Shown: one piece after another, positions 14,701-22,755 of the stretch
How positions within the stretch are numbered: position 1 is the stretch's first letter
Layout: every line of letters starts with the position of its first letter
Source: Corallium rubrum
Lineage: Eukaryota; Cnidaria; Anthozoa; Scleralcyonacea; Coralliidae
DNA length: 64,000 bases
Assembly (NCBI GenBank): GCA_964035015.1
Contig: OZ035999.1
Coordinates: 2,225,627-2,289,626 of the forward strand
Reading direction: 5' to 3'
Position numbers and translations under genes: made by a program
Notes under the pieces: generated by a model
Database searches by the model: none
The model's input: only the letters and a program-made list of their open reading frames with translations
What the model was told of the DNA's origin: nothing

Positions 14701-17700
14701 TTACGTTGTGAGGCCTTACATTACGTTGTGATACCTTATATACGTTACGCTGTAAAACCTTATGTTACGTTGTGATACCTTACGTTACGTTGTGAGACCT
14801 TATATACGTTACGTTGTAAAACCTTACGTTACGTGGTGAGACCTTACATTACGTTGTGAGACCTTACATTACGTTGTGAGACCTTATATACGTTACGTTG
14901 TAAAACCTTACGTTACGTTGTGAGGCCTTACATTACGTGGTGAGACCTTACGTTACGTTGTGAGACCTTACGTTACGTTGTAAAACTTTAAGTACCTTGC
15001 GTTATATTGTGAGACCTTATATACGTTACGCTGTAAAACCTTATGTTACGTTGTGATACCTTACGTTACATTGTGATACCTTATATACGTTACGCTGTAA
15101 AACCTTACGTTACGTTGTGATACCTTACGTTACATTGTGAGACCTCACGTTACATTGTGATACCTTACGTTACGTTGTGAGACCTTACGTTACATTGTGA
15201 GACATTACGTTACATTGTGAGATCTTACGTTACATTGTGAGACCTTACGTTACATTGTGAGACCTTACGTTACATTGTGAGACCTTACGTTACATTGTGA
15301 GACCTTACGTTACACTGTGAGACCTTACGTTACGTTGTGAGACCTTATGTTACATTGTGAGACCTTATATACGTTACGCTGTAAAACCTTACGTTACGTG
15401 GTGAGACCTTACATTACGTTGTGAGACCTTATATACGTTACGTTGTAAAACCTTACGTTACGTGGTGGGACCTTACATTACGTTGTGAGACCTTATATAC
15501 GTTACGTTGTAAAACCTTACGTTACGTGGTGAGACCTTACATTACGTTGTGAGACCTTACATTACGTTGTGAGACCTTATATACGTTACGTTGTAAAACC
15601 TTACGTTACGTTGTGAGGCCTTACATTACGTGGTGAGACCTTACGTTACGTTGTAAAACTTTAAGTACCTTGCGTTACATTGTGAGACCTTATATACGTT
15701 ACGCTGTAAAACCTTATGTTACGTTGTGATACCTTACGTTACATTGTGAGACCTTATATACGTTACGTTGCGAGACCTTACGTTACGTTGTGAGACCTTA
15801 CGTTACATTGTGAGATCATATGTTACGTTGTAAAACCTTACGTTAGACCTTACGTTACATTGTGAGGCCTTACGTTACATTGTGAGACCTTACGTTACAT
15901 TGTGAGACCTTACATTACGTTGTGAGACCTTGCGTTACATTGTGAGACCTTACGTTACATTGTGAGACCTTACGTTACATTGTGAGACCTTACGTTACAT
16001 TGTGAGACCTTACGTTACGTTGTGAGACCTTATATACGTTACGCTGTAAAACCTTACGTTACGTTGTGAGACCTTACGTTACATTGTGAGACCTTACGTT
16101 ACATTGTGAGACCTTACGTTACATTGTGAGACCTTATATACGTTACGTTGTGAGACCTTACGTTACGTTGTGAGACCTTATGTTACATTGTGAGATCATA
16201 TGTTACGTTGTAAAACCTTACGTTACATTGGTAGACCTTACGTTACATTGTGAGGCCTTACGTTACATTGTGAGACCTTACGTTACATTGTGAGACCTTA
16301 CATTACGTTGTGAGACCTTACGTTACATTGTGAGACCTTACGTTACATTGTGAGACCTTACGTTACATTGTGAAACCTTACGTTACATTGTGAGAACTTA
16401 CATTACGTTGTGAGACCTTATATACGTTACGCTGTAAAACCTTACGTTACGTTGTGAGACTTTACGTTACATTGTGAGACCTTACGTTACATTGGTAAAC
16501 CTTACGTTACATTGTGAGACCTTACGTTACATTGTGAGACCTTACATTACGTTGTGAGACCTTACATTACGTTGTGAGATCTTATATACGTTACGTTGTA
16601 AAATCCAAAAACACTGCCAGTATTAGTAGAACATGCCCGTATACAGACTGTAGTTCTGGTCAATTTTATGTTGAATCATTAAATACATGTACATCTCACC
16701 TCTTCATCACTAAGAATTGCTTCATAACCATCCTGAAAGCCATAAAATTGGAGTCATTTTTAAACAAAGAGTTCATCATTACCAAACTAAACACAATAGT
16801 CTGACAGTTTGAGCAAAAGTCTAGGAATTGTACCTAGTACTTTCAAGGCTACTTCAAATGCATTTAATTTATTACAAAATGTCTTCAATAGAATTTTCAA
16901 AAGACGGGGCAAAAATTTACAGTGCCTATCTTACCTGTGGAAATCTTGGAATATCAGGAGAAAAAGTTGCAATATATCTTGTCGTTCCAAAATTTCATCT
17001 TCATTGCAAGTGCAAATTTTTATTAAGTACTTTCGATAAGCACTCTCAAAGAAAATCATACTTTTCTAAAAAGTCATTATGTAGCGTGATGTCATAAGTA
17101 TGACATTTGCATATCAAACAAACCTGAATATCTCAAGAATGATACAAGGAAACGAAATTCTACGAAAGATGTTACGTTGTTATTTTAAGTGTTCCTTCAA
17201 ATGCAATCATAAAAAAACTGGTGTGACATTTCGATGCATTGGCACTTTGATAATATACATGTAAAGGTAGACAAATGTTCTTCCAGCTACGAAGTTACAT
17301 ACCACTCATTGCTCCACTTCTCCAAGCTTCAATGGTTTAAAACTGCTTTGCTTCGTTCACTAAAACGTCAAACGTTTTACTCATAGCGTCTAACCTCTTC
17401 TAGTCCTCTTGTAGGAACTTTAATGACACAATTAAAGCAAAATTCACTCTGTATTTCATCGAAATGTTCTTCGACAACTCTGTGTTTTGGTCGCCATATA
17501 GGATTTTCTCGTGAAGGAAAAACCATCCTTCAAAATGCGCATAGGCATGCTCCTACGTTCTCTGTTTCCGCAGTATATCTAACCTTACTATATTTCGATT
17601 GTTGTTTCCACACTGTCCACGCAGCACGCTACTTTTATTTCACTACCGTAACTATAGCTCCCTTCGTTATTCGCAAATATAAAAAATAACAAGAAAGAGG

Positions 17701-20700
17701 TGTAATTCCATTGTAAAAACTCTTTCTTTCTAAAAGCTCATTCCTTTTTCGACGTCATTTCCAGTTGCCAACTTTGATAGCGAAAAAGGCCATAAGATGA
17801 AATTTTGGGACGTCAAGATATATTGCAATTTTGCTCAGAATAACCTAGAGATTACGAATATGTGAAATACCCACAAGTGAGATAGGCAGTTTAACTACAT
17901 GTACTTCGAGAAAAATCCAGGCTCTAATTTTTAGGGTGAAAAACATGCTTCAATACATGGATCGCGAATCTCAACTGCGCATCATAATGACGTGTTCTGA
18001 GTCGGGATAAAACTGAATTAACTTTATAACATCAGGCTAAAGCTGCAGTTTTCATTTGCATTTCATTTACATTTCTGAACTCATTGTACTGAATTCCTCA
18101 GCCTAATGTTATAAATTGAAATAAGTTTTATCCCGACTCAGAACGCGTCATTCTGATGCGCAGTCGACATTCGCGATCCATGTATGGACACCAATTAAAC
18201 TTAAAAATATACTAACTAAATAACCATGTAAGAGCGTTGATAATAGAGAGAAGACAGAAAAAGAATGTACTCAATTATCACATACTTGATCTAAATCTTC
18301 TCCTTCGTCTGACATGAACAGATCAGTTGGTGACTTGTCTGGTGTTAGAGGTTCAAATAAGTCGTCTGTAGGATCAGGTGAATCTTGCTGGGCTGCACTG
18401 TCAGACTATAAAACATTAACGATAAACAAATTCAGAAACCAAGTTAAAATTGACCGTACCGAAAAAGTTAGCGACTTGTACATTTAACCACAATCCTTTA
18501 CGTGTAGTAAATATTGTTTCTTGCAGAATTATGGATCGTTTTCACTCACGTCATCGGTGGCCCTATTGGGGTGGTGAAACAATACCAAATTTTTGAATAA
18601 GAATAGAGCTAAATTCCCAAAGGATAAAGATGGTACACCAATATGGCCGCCATTTCATTGTTCGGTACACCAATATGACCGCCGTGACGTCAGATGAAAA
18701 CGATCTATTGGTAGATATGGTTTTAAAACGATCAACTTTGGTAGGAAAGAAGTTCTACCTTACTTCATTCATTCATCTATAAGGAGGTTATATTTAGGGT
18801 TATGGTTAGGTTTAGGGTTAAGGTTAGGTTTAGGGTTAATGGGGTTGAATTTTGAGGTTTTATAGGTAGGGTGGGTGAGGTTAGTTTTAAGATTAATGTC
18901 AGGATTCGAAAGGTTGGGGGGGGGGGGGCACTGAAATTATGTCAAATAAAAACAGGGGGCTACCAAATTTTTGAACTTTGCTTGGGGGTACCTGAAAAAA
19001 AAAAGAAAGTTTGGCAATTTCTCACCCACCCCCCCCCCCCCCCCCCTCCGATAAATAATGAACGGTCCCTTAGCCGGGTCATGTAAACAGCCCCTATAAG
19101 AAAATCCTAAAGTTTTCTCTTAAATATAGGAATCTTATTTTTCTTCATACAAAAATTAACTAAAAATTGTCAAGCCACTTAAAAACTTGTAATTTCCAGT
19201 AACCTTTTCATCAGCATCTTTGTTTTTCTCACTATTTGGAGTTATCTTTTTCTGCTCGCTCTGATCAGCCTTGGGAGGTGTCTTGAGACTTATTTCTTCT
19301 TTCTTTATTTTTTCATCGGGCTTCAGGTCAGCAGCACTTTCTTTTTGACTGTCTGAAGTTTCTATAGTTCAGGCAAAAATTAATACTAACCACTTAATAT
19401 TCGACAGCGAGGTCTTAACGGTAAAAACACCAACTGAGGTCTTGCTGCATTGGACCAAGCGATAGCGAGGTTAATACGTTCAAGGCCGAGGTTTAATATG
19501 TTATCGTAAAGACAGAATGATCGAGGTTATTAAGTAGTTTATTATATGACACTTTTTATTACAAAATCATTCATGTATTTCCTGGTTTCCGCTTCCTTTA
19601 ACACTTTGAAGCCTAACGACGAGTCTTTAAGGTTTATTCTGGCTAACGCCAGACGATTTTATTCAGCACAGGGAGAGGTCCAGGCCTCAAAGTGTTAAAC
19701 TTCGTAAAAACACCGAACTATATAGCGTTATTTTCTACAGTTTTCTCTCGTCTAGATACTAAAATTTACTTTTAAAATGTTCATCAGCTTCATCGTTTTT
19801 CATTTATTTTCGTCGTTTTGTGATCATAAAAGTTTCTTAAAGCTGCATTTTAAGATTGTTTGTTTCTGATCGTTATTTAACATTAACAATTTTTCTGCAT
19901 ATAATGCCCGAGGACGTCATTACGGAGAAATCTCGTCACATCAGCAACTAATCACAGTGCGTGATTTTATCAGAAGTAACCCTTGCCGTATACTTTTTAT
20001 AAAATAACGTTTAAAAATTCAAAACCCCTGTTTCTGCTATTTCTCGTTCTGCTCAAACTTTCACCTGTGTTTCTATAACTTTATGGCAATACGGAAAATG
20101 GAAACAAAAAAACAGGAAAAAAAATCTATTTTTTACATAGTTTCCATAGCTGTGCAAGCAATGCGGAATGTTAATAAATTATCTCTTTTAATAGACCTTT
20201 CCGCATGAAGTGAGTGGATCACGTGATCTTTCTTTTTGACAAATCTGATTGGCTAATGTCCAATGTTTGTCCGAAGTTTTGGATGTCCGAAGTTTTGTGA
20301 GCCAATCAAATCTCTCAACGTGTTATCCAAGCACATGCGGAAAGGTCTATTACAACATACAATAGCAATACCGGTAATGCTTTGCAACATAGCGTGATGC
20401 TTATGGGCACCCATACCAGACTGTTTAAGGTCGCCGCGTGCCTCGTCACGTGCCTTGAGTCAACGTCTTATAACGTACCGTAATGTCTAACACTGTAGCG
20501 TAACGTCTCGTAATGTGGTGGAACCTTTTATAGCATAGCGGTCTAGCAGAACATCTTACATGACATAAGTGAACGTTTTCCACTTAATGTCTTATGACAT
20601 ATCTTAAGATTGAAGCGTGACGTCTTATAACACAGTGTAATGTTTTATATGATATGATGTATCGTAACATTGTAACGAAACGTCTTATACCACCTCTGCT

Positions 20701-22457
20701 TCTAAATATTACTATTGCACTGTGTATCAGCACTATCATGTTACTGCAGTGGCCATGCAATGCAACAGCACAATACTAACCCATGGGCTTATCCAATGGT
20801 AGTTCTTGAGGTGGCAGATTCTGTTGTTGTTCTGGTACAACTGGTGGGACCTCTTGGATGTTAGTGAAGAAGCCATACAAACACACAGTCAATCTCGTGT
20901 ACCATCCTCGCAACACAACAACATCAGTAGCAGACTGTGAAGAAAAATATGCTGTAATTATTAGAAGTAATAGCATAACATATAGGTTGATTGGTGATTA
21001 AATGTACCCGAAAGCTAAACTTCCCGAGGCTTGAGGGACATTTAATCACCTTGTCAGTTCTTTAATCCTTATGTTCTTATCAACCAATATGTTATGCTAT
21101 TACGGTTACCAAGGAAGAGGGAGAGTAAAAGTCCCGAGGGCAAAGCCCAAAATGTGGCCATGTATCGTGTGTGTAAAGGCTGACAATTTTTTACGGTAAC
21201 TATCTTTATTTGAAATGCAATCGCCATTTATATATCTATATATCTGTAAATATATTACACCACTTTTAAATAACAATACATGTATATGATCGGTTCAATG
21301 GTTAACATTGATCTAATGCAAATTCACGCACATAAACTAATATTACATAGTTGTCTATAAAAACAACAACAGCGTATAGACATGCGCATTGATTTAGTAT
21401 TAGTCCCACACTTTATGTTCTAGGCAAATTGGAACAAGTCTGTTCACAATAAATTTGGAATAAATTTGTTCGCAATATACTGGATAGGTTTTTGTGCCGG
21501 CACGAAAACCTATCTGGTATAGTGTGAATGGGGCCTTACACTAACCTCTGATTTAGTTATCAAATTAAAGTTGCGTGATTCAACATAATCCAACCTAAGA
21601 ACATTGAAAGTACATGTAAATAAATAAACAAATAAATAAATAACAAATAGAGAAAAAATAAATTAACAGACAAATAAACAAATTTATTAAAAAACAAACA
21701 AACAAATAAATATAATTATAAACTAATACTTACATCCCTAGTTTATCAAATGTCACAGCTTGGGACTTGTTAAGGTTTCTAATGAATAATCCCAGCTTGA
21801 ATGAAGATGGGTGAGTTTCTCTAAAACAAAATAAAAATACCATTAAGAAAGTTTTAAATGACACTTTTTAGCAGTTTGTTTTTACCATCTACAGTAGTTT
21901 ACAGTATATGCTATGTTGCTAACCTGATACATGGGCATGTTTATCACAGTGTATACCTAACTTGTATTAATAAGGCTTGATTTTTACCTCTGTTTTAAAG
22001 CCCATTTTAAAGAAGGTATCAATGCCTTAAATACTAACACTCTCAAGAAACAAAAATAGGTACACAATGCATACATGAATCTATGTTTAGGGCTATGGAC
22101 ACATCATTTGCAATGACATGGCATAGGACACTGTCTTGGTTGATTTCCTTTAATTGATTTCCTTTGAACTGAAAGAACCAAAGTGATGTTATGTGCAAAC
22201 AATCTATTCACACAATCTGATTTTCCTCATGATACATATGGTTTAATATATATATATATATATAAGTGAGTTGGTTCACGAAATGCTAGAGAGTGCTCAA
22301 TACCATATAGATAGAGCAAAATGTAAAGCATGAAGTATAGTTACCTTAAAGTCTTTGCTACCAGAGGTTTCCACCCTAAACGGGATCATCAGGCCTGATG
22401 ATCCCGTTTAGGGTGAAACCTCTGGTAGCAAAGACTTTAAGGTAACTATACTTCATG

Positions 22458-22508
<51 letters not shown>

Positions 22509-22692
22509 CTCGCTTACCTCAAAAGTCTGCAACAGGCTGTTTCATCTAAAAAGAATCTTCAGGTCATCTGCCTGAAGATTCTTTTTTAGATGAAACAGCC
22601 TGTTGCAGACTTTTGAGGAAAGCGAAAATCTATATTTGCTCTAACTATATGTTATCGAGCACTCTTTGCGTTTCGTAGACCAAAACCCACAC

Positions 22693-22755
<63 letters not shown>

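Larger units (their letters stand above)
22262..22692. mobile_element. Penelope-type fold-back with two nested perfect palindromes
   Basis: Outer arms: GAGAGTGCTCAATACCATAT near 22287 and an inverted relative around 22640-22680. Inside are two near-perfect palindromes, 22325-22461 and 22506-22629, separated and bordered by (TA)n tracts (22462-22504 and 22693-22745). Each palindrome is a head-to-head pair with a hammerhead-like core near its centre. A third GAGCACTCTATCTATAT flank is at 22842. It lies in VIRMA intron 2. Confidence 0.75.

Noticed and set aside
14310-16606. CRISPR-like or spacer-repeat array
   Set aside because: Units are contiguous without unique spacers; it is a minisatellite in an animal intron.
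18795-18842. Interstitial telomere (TTAGGG-like words)
   Set aside because: Only a few irregular TTAGGGTTA/GGTTAGGTT words without perfect tandem order; more likely low-complexity sequence.
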